DNA of 64,000 nucleotides from Comamonas sp. Lineage in GTDB: Bacteria; Pseudomonadota; Gammaproteobacteria; Burkholderiales; Burkholderiaceae_C. The notes under the pieces are model-generated. The model was not told the origin of the DNA. It saw only the letters and a list, made by a program, of their open reading frames with translations, and did not search any database. A program made the position numbers and the translations under genes. Positions 50,954-60,470 of the stretch are shown piece after piece (positions within the stretch are counted from its first letter, which is position 1; every line of letters starts with the position of its first letter). The stretch lies in assembly GCA_031277805.1 (NCBI GenBank), contig JAITLR010000019.1, forward strand, positions 62,001 through 126,000, read 5' to 3'.

Positions 50954-51718
50954 TCAGGCTTCTGCCTTCATTGGCGGGCAGCGTTGCTGCAGGTTTTTCA
51001 GGGCTTCCTGCATCTGGGTCAGATGCTCGGCGTATTCGGGCAGCTCGGCAATTTCCAGTATTTCGCGCTGCATGGTGCTCTGCACCTGTTCTGAAAGCTG
51101 CTGCCACTGAGGTTGATCCATCAGCGCCAGGGCGTTTTGCAGCAGATCGCCTGGCGCGCTATGGGCCAGAGAAAGCTTGCGCACCACATTCAGAGCAAAC
51201 GGCGGGCACAGCAGGATTTGCAGGGCTGTAGAGCGCGCAAGGGCGCGCGGACTGTGGCCCTGTCGGCCGTGGCGCAGGGTCAGCAGGCCGATGCCTGCGG
51301 TGCACAGATAGATCAAGCCCAGACAGACAAGCTGGGCCAGATCTGAATGCAGAACCAGCAGCGACAGCGGGAGAGCGGCAAACAGCAACGCAGCCAGCAG
51401 GTACAGCGGCAGCGCAAAGACCTTGAAGCTGGCCGCATGTGCATTGAGCGGCGTGGCCAGCGCGGTATTTTCAGGTAGTTCGATCCGGGCGGTATTCCAG
51501 CGCAGCTTGTACAGCGGCTGATGCGGCAGCAAGATGGGCGGCCACAGCAGCCAGTTCTGCCGCAGCTCGAAGCCGCGATTGGCCAGCAGGCCCGTCCAGC
51601 CCTGGCGGTTGGGGCGCAGCAGACCTTCTTCGGGTTTGAGCAGCAGGGCTGCGTCGTACAGATAGAACAGGCAGATGGCGAGCACGATCTGCACCTGGAT
51701 GCTGATGGAGAAATACAA
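50954..51718 (-). CDS. Membrane protein of unknown function
   Basis: A 254-residue protein with helices at about residues 7-25, 98-125 and 132-149, and a helical C-terminal cytoplasmic domain ('LPEYAEHLTQMQEALKNLQQ') that may form a coiled coil. Residues 26-95 lie between the first two membrane parts and include Arg- and Trp-rich segments. It starts at MYFSISIQVQIVLAICLFYL. No family recognised. The genes on both sides are on the same strand. Confidence 0.72.
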   Translation of the reverse strand: MYFSISIQVQIVLAICLFYLYDAALLLKPEEGLLRPNRQGWTGLLANRGFELRQNWLLWPPILLPHQPLYKLRWNTARIELPENTALATPLNAHAASFKVFALPLYLLAALLFAALPLSLLVLHSDLAQLVCLGLIYLCTAGIGLLTLRHGRQGHSPRALARSTALQILLCPPFALNVVRKLSLAHSAPGDLLQNALALMDQPQWQQLSEQVQSTMQREILEIAELPEYAEHLTQMQEALKNLQQRCPPMKAEA

Positions 51719-51750
51719 GGTGGAAGCTGCTTTCGGCCTGAAATGACAAA

Positions 51751-51776
51751 CCCCGCGATCTTAGCGATGCGCGGGG
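51751..51776 (-). terminator. Hairpin downstream of the DUF2167 gene
   Basis: CCCCGCG and CGCGGGG form a 7-bp stem. On the reverse strand it is followed by TTTGTC, a short T run. It lies 79 bp after the DUF2167 stop. Confidence 0.5.
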
Positions 51777-51854
51777 CCGTGATGGTGCGACACAGGAATG
51801 GGCGGTTATCGGGCCGTCATTCCGCTGCGTTCACAAGCAGTGTCTCAAGGCTGC

Positions 51855-52706
51855 TCAGGAAGTCTTCTTGCGGCCGAACAGCTTGCCCAGGCCCGCGAAC
51901 AGAGCCACGGCTGCGGCGGCAATGAGCTTCCAGCCGGCAGCCAGTGCTCCGGCAATGACACCCCACAGTCCCTTCTTGGTGGCCACGGCAGCTGCACCGC
52001 CCAGCACCAGTGCGCCCAGGCCGATGGCGGCAACCTTGTCACCGTTCTTGAATTCGGCGTAGGTCTGGCCGTCTTTGTAATTGAAGCCGGCCAGCACCTT
52101 TTTGAATTCGTCCGTGTTCTTGCCAAGGGATTCGGTGTCCGAGACCAGGGTGGCAGTCATCACGCCGCCGCGGCCCAGGATACGAGAGGTGTAGTTCACA
52201 TTCTTTTCACCGGCTTCATCGCGCAGGCGCAGACCCCACTCCAGGCGCTTGGTTGCGGTGTCGTAGTGGGGAGGGACCTGCCAGCCGTCGGTGTACAGCG
52301 CTTCCAGACCCAGTTTTTTGCGCTCTTCATTGCCGGCCTTGTCGCTGGCCTGCATGGATTTGAGCAAATCGTTGGCATCGATTTTTTCATCGTCCTTGAC
52401 ATAGCCGGTATCGTCATAGGAGAAGACGGCAAACCAGTCCAGCGATTTGGGCGCGATCAGAAAGTGGTCGCTGGTTGGAGGGTTGCCAAAGGCCTGCAGC
52501 AGCTTGGAGGTATCGGACTGGCTCAGAAACGCATAGCCTGAGGGAATCTGAATGCTGGCCTTGTCGGCGATTTGACCTTTGCCGGTCTCTTGCCAATTAA
52601 GGGCCTTGATCTCCGCTGGCAGCTCTTGCCGGGCCTCCTGGGTTTGGGCCCACAGACCCAGAGATAACGACAGGCCGAGCACGGCTGCGGCAATGGACTT
52701 GAACAT
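51855..52706 (-). CDS. DUF2167 membrane protein
   Basis: The 283-residue protein starts with a signal-like segment (MFKSIAAAVLGLSLSLGLWA), has a long extracytoplasmic domain with the DUF2167 blocks 'IQIPSGYAFLSQSDTSKLLQ' and 'WFAVFSYDDTGYVKDDEKID', and ends with two hydrophobic segments and a basic tail (GKLFGRKKTS). The ATG at 52706 is supported by GGGAG nine bases upstream; an upstream in-frame start would overlap the AKR region. The function of DUF2167 is not known; a role in envelope stress is a guess. Confidence 0.9.
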   Translation of the reverse strand: MFKSIAAAVLGLSLSLGLWAQTQEARQELPAEIKALNWQETGKGQIADKASIQIPSGYAFLSQSDTSKLLQAFGNPPTSDHFLIAPKSLDWFAVFSYDDTGYVKDDEKIDANDLLKSMQASDKAGNEERKKLGLEALYTDGWQVPPHYDTATKRLEWGLRLRDEAGEKNVNYTSRILGRGGVMTATLVSDTESLGKNTDEFKKVLAGFNYKDGQTYAEFKNGDKVAAIGLGALVLGGAAAVATKKGLWGVIAGALAAGWKLIAAAAVALFAGLGKLFGRKKTS

Positions 52707-52849
52707 AAATAGAACTCCCGTGTTATGAATTGATTGAGGAAAGTTGTTTTCAAAAGCCGAGGACAGTTTTACATAGGCATGTGATTGGCTAGCATCTGTA
52801 TCGGCTACCGCACGGTTCCAGGCTGAAACTGAGCGGACCAAAACAAGAA

Positions 52850-52900
52850 GATTGATAGCTGCCAGCGCTTGTAGGATGTGGCGATCAGCGCTTTTTAAAG
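52850..52900 (+). repeat. Dispersed intergenic repeat, copy 14
   Basis: AGATTGATAGCTGCCAGCGC then TTGTAGGATGTGGCGATCAG and CGCTTTTTAAAG. It lies directly before the aldo/keto reductase start and supplies an AAAGG that may serve as its ribosome-binding site. Confidence 0.75.
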
Positions 52901-52908
52901 GGTTTCCC

Positions 52909-53763
52909 ATGAGCTTGAGCAACGCACAGAATACATTGTCTTTTTTGCAGCAGCATGCAAATTTGGGCATGGGCAGCTGGCATCTGGGTCAGGGACGACG
53001 CAGCTGGGAGGATGAGAAGTCCGCCTTGTTGATGGGACTGCAGCAAGGCCTGACCCTGATAGACACGGCCGAGATGTACGGTGATGGCTTGTCCGAAGAG
53101 CTGATTGGCGATGCCTTGAGGGACTGGCCTTCGCTGCAGCCTCAGCCTTTTCTGGTCAGCAAGGTCTTGCCCATGAACGCGAGCCGCAAAGGTGTGCTGC
53201 GTGCTTTCGAGCAAAGCCGCCAGCGCCTGGGCGTGGATTGCATTGATCTATACCTGCTGCACTGGCGCGGCCATACGCCGCTGGCCGAGACCGTGGCCGC
53301 TTTTGAGGAGCTGAAGGCCGAAGGCAAGATTCGCCACTGGGGGGTGTCCAACTTCGATACCGACGATATGCAGGAGCTGTGGCGGGTGCCGCAGGGACGC
53401 AACTGCGTGGCCAACCAGGTGCTCTACAACATCTCCAGCCGTGGCATCGAATATGAGCTTCTGCCATGGTGCATCGAGCATGGCGTGGCGGTTATGGCTT
53501 ACTGCCCGCTGGGACATGGCGAGCTGATTGACGAGCCGCTGCTGCAGGAAATCGGCGACCGCCATGGCGTCAGCGGCACGGCCGTGGCTCTGGCCTGGGC
53601 CATGCGCAGCGGGAAGGTGCTGGCCATTCCGGAGAGCGGTTCGGCAGAGCATGTGCGTGATAACGTCAGCGCCTTGCAGCTCAAGCTCACGGAGCAGGAC
53701 CTGGCCGATATCAACGCCGCCTGGCCCGCACCGCGTTACAAGCAACCGCTGGATATTCTGTAA
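52909..53763 (+). CDS. Aldo/keto reductase
   Basis: This 284-residue NADPH-dependent reductase has the catalytic tetrad D52, Y57 (IDTAEMYGDG), K85 (VSKVLP) and H118 (LLHWRG). Length and motifs match the bacterial family that includes YtbE/YafB-type enzymes. It reduces aldehydes or ketones of unknown identity. The start at 52909 is supported by the AAAGG ten bases upstream, which lies at the end of a dispersed repeat. It is divergent from DUF2167, with the repeat near both. Confidence 0.94.
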   Translation: MSLSNAQNTLSFLQQHANLGMGSWHLGQGRRSWEDEKSALLMGLQQGLTLIDTAEMYGDGLSEELIGDALRDWPSLQPQPFLVSKVLPMNASRKGVLRAFEQSRQRLGVDCIDLYLLHWRGHTPLAETVAAFEELKAEGKIRHWGVSNFDTDDMQELWRVPQGRNCVANQVLYNISSRGIEYELLPWCIEHGVAVMAYCPLGHGELIDEPLLQEIGDRHGVSGTAVALAWAMRSGKVLAIPESGSAEHVRDNVSALQLKLTEQDLADINAAWPAPRYKQPLDIL

Positions 53764-53872
53764 GTTTTCAGAATTTGGATGAAGACAGCAGTTAGCCCTT
53801 GGTGTCTGGGCGCTGGCTGCTTCTGAATACATAGCTGAATGCCAGGCGAATGGCATTGCTCAATGGGCCAAA

Positions 53873-54568
53873 CTAGAGCCCATCGTCGCGGTGACCTCGG
53901 CCAAGACCCGCTCCCAGGCCCATACCGCCACCCATACCCATTCCCATCCCGGCACTGCCTCCACCTCCGCCGGAACCCCCGCGGCCGCTGCCTGCTCCAC
54001 CTTCAGCGCTGCGGCGACTGGCGCCGCCACCGCCCGACACGGGCCTGGCAGGGCCCTGGGCCGGAATGGGAACATGGTCTGGAATCGGCTCCAGATCCAG
54101 GGCTTCACGAATAAAGCCGCGCAGCGAAGCCACGAGGGCGCCGGTTTCAATGGGGCTGCCCTCGACCATGTCCTGTGCGGCCTTGGCGGCCAGGGCGACC
54201 TGCTCCTCCGTACCCAGCAAAATGATGTCGGACAAGGCTGCCTCTACCGCGTCGCGGATACGGCGGCGGCGTTCTGCCACGCTGTCATTGACGCTGGCGC
54301 TGCCTTCCTCTGCCTCGGCCTGCTTGAGATCGCGCAGGTGCATGGGGCTGACGCTGAGCGTGCCTGTGAACGAGCCGCCCAGTGTCTTGTAAGCCGCAAT
54401 CAATGACTTGAGTCGCTCATTGATCTGCCGATTTTCCCGCTCGCGACGCTTTTGCACGGTCTGCATGAACAGCAGACGGATTCCCATCATCAGACAGGTC
54501 ACCAGCAACAGGCCCAGCACGGTGGAGAGGACGGACGACCAGGAGCTGAAATCCAGAGAGGTGCGCAT
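53873..54568 (-). CDS. Membrane-anchored protein with Gly/Met-rich tail
   Basis: The protein of 231 residues has one membrane helix near the N-terminus (about residues 8-33, LSTVLGLLLVTCLMMGIRLL), a charged helical middle (with 'VAERRRRIRDAVEAALSD') and a low-complexity C-terminus rich in glycine, serine and methionine (GGGGASRRSAEGG, GSGGGGGSAGMGMGMGG). The tail resembles flexible linkers or RNA-binding glycine-rich segments. No family known. The start at 54568 is an estimate; earlier in-frame codons lack a ribosome-binding site. Confidence 0.72.
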   Translation of the reverse strand: MRTSLDFSSWSSVLSTVLGLLLVTCLMMGIRLLFMQTVQKRRERENRQINERLKSLIAAYKTLGGSFTGTLSVSPMHLRDLKQAEAEEGSASVNDSVAERRRRIRDAVEAALSDIILLGTEEQVALAAKAAQDMVEGSPIETGALVASLRGFIREALDLEPIPDHVPIPAQGPARPVSGGGGASRRSAEGGAGSGRGGSGGGGGSAGMGMGMGGGMGLGAGLGRGHRDDGL

Positions 54569-54906
54569 AGAGAGCTTTCGGGACGGGGAGGATGGCAAAG
54601 ACAGCCACTATTGTGGCGGCCCCTGCGGCTCAGCCTTCGCTTACTGGAGCCTCCAGTCTGATCGCCTATATCAAATGAATGGATATGTATCAATATGATT
54701 TTTGCGATCAGATCTGATTCGATGCATGTTTCAGACACGTCAGAAAGATCATGAATGAGGATTAGATCTATGCCAAAGAATATGTAAATATTTGAATCAA
54801 ATTGAGCGCCGCGGTTACACCGATGGGTGATCTGAACCCGCTCAGGTACAGGCACAAAGCTGTGTCGCATCTCGTTTTGTCGAACCTTTGACCGTAGAGG
54901 CTTCCC
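54569..54906. other. Divergent intergenic region upstream of the chemoreceptor gene
   Basis: About 338 bp between divergent genes. The stretch 54670-54800 is AT-rich, typical of promoter DNA. No FliA (sigma28) promoter consensus was seen. A GAGG precedes the chemoreceptor ATG. Confidence 0.4.
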
Positions 54907-56451
54907 ATGAGAGTTAACGCACCTGTCACCCAGCGCGAGTACGGCTTTGATGAGCAGGCGACCTTGATGTCGACTACGGACACGCAGAGCTACATCAAAT
55001 ATGCCAATCAGGCCTTTATGGAAGTCAGCGGCTTCGAGCCGGAGGAAATCCTCGGTCAAACCCATAACGTGGTTCGTCACCCGGACATGCCGCCAGCGGC
55101 GTTCGCCGATATGTGGGCTACGCTGAAAAGTGGTGAGCCTTGGAGTGCACTGGTCAAGAACCGTCGCAAGAATGGCGATCACTACTGGGTTCGCGCCAAT
55201 GCGATTCCCATCATTCGGAGCGACGTCACCAAGGGCTTCATGTCCGTGCGCACGAGGCCCGAACGCGAAGAGATCGAAGCCGCACAAAAGCTCTACGAAA
55301 CAATGAGCGAGAAAGGCAAGAGCGGCCCCGATCTGCACAGAGGCATTGTCTCCGCCAAAGGGCTGGGCAAGTTGCTGTCCTTCTGGCGCCACATGGGTGT
55401 GCGCAGGCGCATTCGCCTCAATTCTCTGGCGCTGTGGGCAGTGCTGCTGATCGGTACCTGGTTTTTGACGCAGGACCAAGCGCAGTTCCTGTGGGGAGCA
55501 GGGTTTGTCAGCATCGTGCTGATTGTCATGACCGCATTGTTGGAGAGCCAGTTTGCAACTCCGCTGGAATTGCTCAAACGCCAATCGCTGGATGTGGCTA
55601 CAGGCAATAACCGCCAGGCGGAGTCTCTGCAGCGCAGCGATGAGATCGGCACGACGCTACGCACCGTCAATCAGATGGGGCTGATGTTTCGCTGGCTGGT
55701 GGATGACGTCAATCAGCAGGCACTCAATGTTCAGAATGCCTGCGACGAGATCGAGCAAGGCAATGCCTATCTGCATGGACAGACCGAGCGGCTGGCAGTG
55801 AATGTGGCGCAGACATCGGCATCCATGGAGCAGATCACGGCGCGTGTTCAGTCCAGTGCCGATACTGCGCAAAAGGCTGGTGAGCTGGCCAGCGAGGCAA
55901 GCGCGGCCGCTACGCGTGGCGGCCAGTCCATGGAGCATATTGTCTCGACCATGGCATCGATCACGGCAAACTCCCACCGCATTGCTGACATTGTGGGCGT
56001 GATCGATAGCATTGCTTTTCAGACCAATCTGCTGGCGCTGAACGCAGCAGTGGAAGCGGCCCGCGCCGGAGAAAACGGCCGTGGTTTCGCCGTTGTGGCA
56101 GCAGAGGTGAGGGGGCTGGCCCAGCGTAGCGCGGATGCAGCCAAGGAAATCAAAACTTTGATTCAGGCCAGCACCGCCAATATTGAATCAGGCTCAAAGG
56201 TGGTCAGCGATGCGGGACTGAACATTGGCGAGATCGTCTCCCAGGCCCAGAAAGTTGCCAGCTTCATTGCAGAGATCAGCAAGGCCACGCGTGAACAAAG
56301 CGAGGAAATCACCCAGGTCGGAAAATCTGTCGCAGATATGGACCACCTGACCCAGCAGAATGCCCAACTGGTGACCCAGGGCACGGCAGCTTCCAGCAGC
56401 CTGCAGTGGCAGGTGAAGAATCTGGTCGAGGCGATTGGCGTGTTTCGCTGA
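54907..56451 (+). CDS. Aer-like PAS-domain methyl-accepting chemotaxis protein
   Basis: The 514-residue receptor has an N-terminal PAS domain (about 20-105) with the Aer-type block '[17 protein letters not shown]', then two close membrane helices (about 172-188 and 194-213), a HAMP-like part and the signalling tip '[20 protein letters not shown]'. It probably senses redox state or oxygen through a PAS-bound FAD and signals through CheA/CheW. It ends without a CheR-binding pentapeptide. The start has GAGG upstream. No other chemotaxis genes are nearby. Confidence 0.92.
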   Translation: MRVNAPVTQREYGFDEQATLMSTTDTQSYIKYANQAFMEVSGFEPEEILGQTHNVVRHPDMPPAAFADMWATLKSGEPWSALVKNRRKNGDHYWVRANAIPIIRSDVTKGFMSVRTRPEREEIEAAQKLYETMSEKGKSGPDLHRGIVSAKGLGKLLSFWRHMGVRRRIRLNSLALWAVLLIGTWFLTQDQAQFLWGAGFVSIVLIVMTALLESQFATPLELLKRQSLDVATGNNRQAESLQRSDEIGTTLRTVNQMGLMFRWLVDDVNQQALNVQNACDEIEQGNAYLHGQTERLAVNVAQTSASMEQITARVQSSADTAQKAGELASEASAAATRGGQSMEHIVSTMASITANSHRIADIVGVIDSIAFQTNLLALNAAVEAARAGENGRGFAVVAAEVRGLAQRSADAAKEIKTLIQASTANIESGSKVVSDAGLNIGEIVSQAQKVASFIAEISKATREQSEEITQVGKSVADMDHLTQQNAQLVTQGTAASSSLQWQVKNLVEAIGVFR

Positions 56452-56487
56452 AAGTCGGCCATTACAAGGCCCGGCGCATCGGGCGCA

Positions 56488-57042
56488 TCAGGAATCCACC
56501 TGCACCTGTCTTGCGCGATAGACCACATGCTCGCGCAAGGGGTGGCAGCTTGGAAGGCCGGGATGCCCAAAGGTCTGAGGGTCGCGTTCCATGCCCAGCC
56601 GCTGCATGACTCGTTGGGAGGGAATATTGCTGACGGCGGTGAAGGACACGACTTCGGGCAGGGCCAGTTGCGCAAAGGCAAAAGTCAGCGCTGCACGCGC
56701 GGCTTCGGTGGCAAAGCCCTTGCCCCAGGCCGACTTGGTGAGACGCCAGGCAATTTCGACACAAGGTGAAAAAGGCAGCTCATGGGTGGGGATGTGCAGG
56801 CCGGTAAAGCCGATGAATGTCTTGCTGGCTTTTTCCTCCACGGCCCAGATACCCCAGCCACGTTGCTCGATGAAGTCGTGACAACGCTGCGCCAGGGCAT
56901 TGCTCTCGGCGGTTGTCAGCGTGGCGGGAAAAAAGCGCATGGTTTCCGGGTCGGCATTCAGGCGCGCAAAACAGGGATAGTCGGATCGCCGCCATTGCCG
57001 AAGGCGCAATCTGGCTGTTTCTGGTTCGTGGATCTGGATCAT
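56488..57042 (-). CDS. GNAT-family N-acetyltransferase
   Basis: This 184-residue enzyme of the RimJ/RimL-like GNAT group has 'TARLRLRQWRRSDYPCFARL' at the N-terminus, 'EIAWRLTKSAWGKGFATEA' as the acetyl-CoA-binding motif (QxxGxG/A type) and 'SFTAVSNIPSQRVMQRLGM' in the C-terminal part. The substrate may be a protein N-terminus, a drug or a small amine. The ATG at 57042 is chosen because the GNAT fold starts there; an earlier in-frame start adds 63 residues of non-family sequence. AGGGAA lies upstream. Confidence 0.93.
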   Translation of the reverse strand: MIQIHEPETARLRLRQWRRSDYPCFARLNADPETMRFFPATLTTAESNALAQRCHDFIEQRGWGIWAVEEKASKTFIGFTGLHIPTHELPFSPCVEIAWRLTKSAWGKGFATEAARAALTFAFAQLALPEVVSFTAVSNIPSQRVMQRLGMERDPQTFGHPGLPSCHPLREHVVYRARQVQVDS

Positions 57043-57189
57043 TGGTTTTCCCTGAAGGGGCTCGGACAATTCAATGTTCGGCAGAGAGCTGCCCTGATTG
57101 CAGTGTTGTAACGCTTTCCTGCACCGGAGTTGGGCATTCGCCGGGGTACTGCCCCTGGCACAGGTGGCTTTTGCCCTATGCTTGGTAGT

Positions 57190-57201
57190 TGATATATCAG
57201 C
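57190..57201. promoter_or_regulatory. Small palindrome upstream of the third MFS gene
   Basis: TGATATATCA (57190-57199) is a perfect palindrome, with partly symmetric flanks. It lies between the divergent GNAT and MFS genes and could be a regulator site. The evidence is slight. Confidence 0.3.
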
Positions 57202-57224
57202 TAACAAGAAAAAGAGAGCCAACG

Positions 57225-58481
57225 GTGACATCGCCTTCCAGCCCCGACATTTTCTCCATGCCGCGTCCGCGCCTCAATCCCTCCTGGATTGTCGTGGCAG
57301 CAGGTGTCAGCGCGTCCTTGCATGTGGGAAAGCTGCCGCCTGCCGTTCCCGTACTGCAGCAGGAGCTGGGCGTCTCTCTGGTTCAGGCGGGGTTTCTGCT
57401 TTCCACCGTGCAGGTGGCCGGCATGGCGCTGGGGTTGGTGGTAGGCCTTGGTGCGGATAAATGGGGGCTGCGGCGCAGCATGCTGACAGGGCTGGTGCTG
57501 ATGGCCCTGTCGAGTATCGTGGGCGCTGCCGCGACAGGGTTTGCCTGGCTTCTCGCTCTGCGTGTACTGGAAGGCCTGGGCTTCTTGTTGGTAGCGATGC
57601 CTGCGCCGGGGCTGATTCGGCGCAATGTGAGCACGGCAGAACTCAGCAGCCGTATGGGCTGGTGGGGCTCATATATGCCGATCGGCAGTGCCATCGGGTT
57701 GTTGTTGGGGCCATGGGTGCTGCAAGCCACTTCGTGGCAGGCATGGTGGATGGCGTTGGGCTGCAGCTCTTTATTGGCTTTTGTTGCGGTATGGCGCATG
57801 GTGCCTGCGGATGCAGCTCATATTTCAGGCAGCGCAGCAAGCACTGTGGTTGATGCCAGCAGCCATGGTTGGCGACCCCGTTTGGCGTTGACGCTGCGCA
57901 GCCCAGGCCCATGGCTGGTATCACTGGCCTTCATGCTGTATTCGAGCCAGTGGATGGGAGTGGTGGGTTTTCTGCCAACCATGTATGCGCAGGCGGGCCT
58001 GGGTGCCAAGCTGGCAGGCATGCTGACTGCGGTGGTTGCTGCAGCCAATATGGTGGGAAATATTGCCTCGGGCAAACTCCTGCAGCGAGGCTGGAGCCCC
58101 CGCCGCTGCCTGCAGATCGGCTATGCGGCCATGGGGCTGTGCGCGCTGTTGGCTTATGTGCAGATCGGGGGACAGCCACTAGCGCCTCTGTGGCTGCGCT
58201 TTGTGGCTGTCGTGCTGTTCTCCGCCGTTGGGGGCTTGATTCCAGCCACATTGTTTACCTCTGCAATGCATCTCGCACCCAGCTCTGGAACGGTGTCGAC
58301 TACGGTGGGTTTCATGCAGCAATGGTCTTGCGTGGGGCAATTCGCCGGGCCACCGCTGGTGGCAGCGGTGGCCACCGCCATGGGCGGCTGGCAATTTACC
58401 TGGCTGGTCACGGGCTGCATGTGCGCGGGTGGCTGGCTGCTGGCCTTGGGCATTGACAGGTGTTGGCACCGTCTGCGGTGA
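57225..58481 (+). CDS. MFS transporter, CynX/NimT-like
   Basis: The 418-residue carrier has 12 helices and a CynX-like pattern ('WIVVAAGVSASLHVGKLPPA', 'MALGLVVGLGADKWGLRRSM' and 'VRLLEGLGFLLV' style motifs). The GTG at 57225 is preferred for its GAGAG seven bases upstream; an ATG at 57258 is also possible. Members transport cyanate, 2-nitroimidazole or similar. The divergent GNAT gene may modify the same compound, but that is a guess. Confidence 0.87.
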   Translation: MTSPSSPDIFSMPRPRLNPSWIVVAAGVSASLHVGKLPPAVPVLQQELGVSLVQAGFLLSTVQVAGMALGLVVGLGADKWGLRRSMLTGLVLMALSSIVGAAATGFAWLLALRVLEGLGFLLVAMPAPGLIRRNVSTAELSSRMGWWGSYMPIGSAIGLLLGPWVLQATSWQAWWMALGCSSLLAFVAVWRMVPADAAHISGSAASTVVDASSHGWRPRLALTLRSPGPWLVSLAFMLYSSQWMGVVGFLPTMYAQAGLGAKLAGMLTAVVAAANMVGNIASGKLLQRGWSPRRCLQIGYAAMGLCALLAYVQIGGQPLAPLWLRFVAVVLFSAVGGLIPATLFTSAMHLAPSSGTVSTTVGFMQQWSCVGQFAGPPLVAAVATAMGGWQFTWLVTGCMCAGGWLLALGIDRCWHRLR

Positions 58482-58500
58482 TGAGGAGACATGAGCTATC

Positions 58501-58555
58501 GAATTCATAGCTTCTAGCATAGATATATCAAAGGATACAGGCATTTTTTCTGATG
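58501..58555 (+). repeat. Dispersed intergenic repeat, weak copy 15
   Basis: GAATTCATAGCTTCTAGCAT, then AGATATATCAAAGGATACAG. Only the TAGCT-TCTAGC part is kept. Confidence 0.3.
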
Positions 58556-58632
58556 GAGACCAAACCTTTGCCTACCTGAAAGTGCCCGGCGAAAAAATTG
58601 CGGTTAGGCTTGTACTCCTTTAAGGAGAGAGC

Positions 58633-60396
58633 ATGCAAAAACGCCAGTTTCTTGTCACCGCAGCATCCTGGACCACCTTGTCCACCCCTTGGCTGGCTGG
58701 CTGCGCAGCCTCCGGCAAGCCTGAGTCGGGCGCTGCCAGTGATGCGCAGGCGAGCTTTGCGGATGCCATCTATTTCGGCGGTCCCATCCTGACCATGAAT
58801 GACGCTCAGCCTCAGGTACAGGCTCTGGCGGTACGCGGTACCCAGATTGCTGCAGTGGGTGATCGCCAGGCGGTAGAGGCCTTGCGCGGGCCAGATACGC
58901 GCATGGCGGATTTGCATGGGCGTACTTTGATCCCCGGGTTTGTCGACCCGCACAGCCATCTGGGAGGTGTGGGCCTGCAGGCGATTGCGGCCAATCTGCT
59001 GCCTCCGCCCGACGGGCCCAATGCCTCGGTGGCCAAGCTGCAGCAGACGCTGCGCGAATACATCAAGACCTCGCCCGAGGTGAAGCAACTGGGACTGGCT
59101 TTCGGTTTTGGCTATGACGACTCCCAGCTCAAGGAGCAGCGCCACCCTACACGTGATGATCTGGATGCGGTCTCGCGCACGGTGCCGATCGTGGTGATTC
59201 ATCAGTCGGGCCACTTCGCCTCGATGAATTCTGCAGCGCTGGAAAAAGCTGGCATCGGCGTGGATACGCCCAACCCCGAAGGCGGAGTGATTCGCCGCAA
59301 GCCCGGCAGCAAGCAGCCGGACGGGGTGCTGGAAGAGAACGCGTTCTTCTTCACCCTGGGCAAGATCATGCCCAGGCTGACCGACGAGCAGTCCATAGAG
59401 TGGCTGGAAAAAGCGCAGGAACTGTATCTGCAGTATGGCTACACCACGGTGCAGGATGGCCGTGCCAGCCCCGGTGCCGTAGCCACGACGATTGCTGCAG
59501 CCAAGGCGGGCAGGCTCAAGGTCGATGTGGTGTCCTACCCCGACATCACGCAATTGGGTGATGGCGCGTTCATGCATGGTCCGTACTACAGCCGTGGTTA
59601 TAGCGGGCATTTTCGCATTGGCGGCGTGAAGCTGACGCTGGACGGATCACCCCAGGGGAAGACAGCCTGGCTGACCCAACCCTATCTGGTGCCGCCCAAA
59701 GGCCAGAAGCGCGGCTACCGGGGCTATGGGGTGCTGCCTGATGCCAAGGCCAATGAGCTGGTGGCCAAGGCGATCAATAACGGCTGGCAGATTCTGGTGC
59801 ACGGCAACGGTGACGCCGCCATCGATCAGATGATTGCTGCCGTGCGTGCCAGTGGTCCAGTGGAAAAAACGCGTGCCCTTCGGCCGGTGCTGATCCACGG
59901 CCAGACACTGCGCCGTGACCAGATTCCGCAGCTCAAGGAGTTGGGCATCTTCCCCTCGCTATTTCCCATGCACACCTTTTACTGGGGGGACTGGCACCGC
60001 GATTCGGTGCTGGGAAACCCGCGCGCGCAAAATATCTCGCCCACGGGCTGGGTGCTGCAGCAGGGGATGCGCTTTACCTCGCACCATGATGCTCCGGTCG
60101 CGCTGCCATCATCGATCCGGGTGCTGGATGCCACGGTCAACCGCGTGACTCGCTCCGGCAAGGTACTGGGCCCGGAGCATCGAGTCTCGCCCTGGATTGC
60201 GCTGCAGGCACAGACGCTGTGGTCGGCTTATCAGCACTTTGAAGATGATCGCAAAGGCTCGCTGGAGACCGGCAAGCTGGCCGATCTGGTGATCCTGTCG
60301 GACAACCCACTGACCATGGAGCGATCCAGGCTCGCCACGCTGGAGGTGCTGGAGACCATCAAGGAGGGACGCAGTGTCTATCAGAAGCCTCATTGA
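58633..60396 (+). CDS. YtcJ-like amidohydrolase, probable lipoprotein
   Basis: The 587-residue enzyme is an amidohydrolase-3 (YtcJ-like) metal-dependent hydrolase. The HxH metal motif is FVDPHSHLGG, with later metal ligands in 'HGNGDAAID' and 'TSHHDAPVAL'. The N-terminus (MQKRQFLVTAASWTTL...WLAGC) is a lipoprotein signal with the lipobox LAGC (C24) and a KR Tat-like pair; export to the envelope is likely. A very strong AAGGAG precedes the ATG. Substrates for this group are amides or cyclic imides. It follows an MFS gene by 150 bp. Confidence 0.9.
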   Translation: MQKRQFLVTAASWTTLSTPWLAGCAASGKPESGAASDAQASFADAIYFGGPILTMNDAQPQVQALAVRGTQIAAVGDRQAVEALRGPDTRMADLHGRTLIPGFVDPHSHLGGVGLQAIAANLLPPPDGPNASVAKLQQTLREYIKTSPEVKQLGLAFGFGYDDSQLKEQRHPTRDDLDAVSRTVPIVVIHQSGHFASMNSAALEKAGIGVDTPNPEGGVIRRKPGSKQPDGVLEENAFFFTLGKIMPRLTDEQSIEWLEKAQELYLQYGYTTVQDGRASPGAVATTIAAAKAGRLKVDVVSYPDITQLGDGAFMHGPYYSRGYSGHFRIGGVKLTLDGSPQGKTAWLTQPYLVPPKGQKRGYRGYGVLPDAKANELVAKAINNGWQILVHGNGDAAIDQMIAAVRASGPVEKTRALRPVLIHGQTLRRDQIPQLKELGIFPSLFPMHTFYWGDWHRDSVLGNPRAQNISPTGWVLQQGMRFTSHHDAPVALPSSIRVLDATVNRVTRSGKVLGPEHRVSPWIALQAQTLWSAYQHFEDDRKGSLETGKLADLVILSDNPLTMERSRLATLEVLETIKEGRSVYQKPH

Positions 60397-60416
60397 TTCG
60401 TACCTATCGATTGTTT

Positions 60417-60470
60417 CTGAATTGAGAGTCTCTGACGCTTGTTTATCAATGGTTTGAGCCGAATTTCAAT
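60417..60470 (+). repeat. Dispersed intergenic repeat, weak copy 16
   Basis: TGAATTGAGAGTCTCTGACG, then CTTGTTTATCAATGG and CGAATTTCAATC. The end motif is kept but the core differs; it could be coincidence. Confidence 0.35.

Noticed and set aside
4440-60470. Treating the repeated TTGATAGCT...GCGCTTG copies as a CRISPR array
   Set aside because: Copies are dispersed over 56 kb, on both strands, of variable length and without regularly spaced unique spacers.
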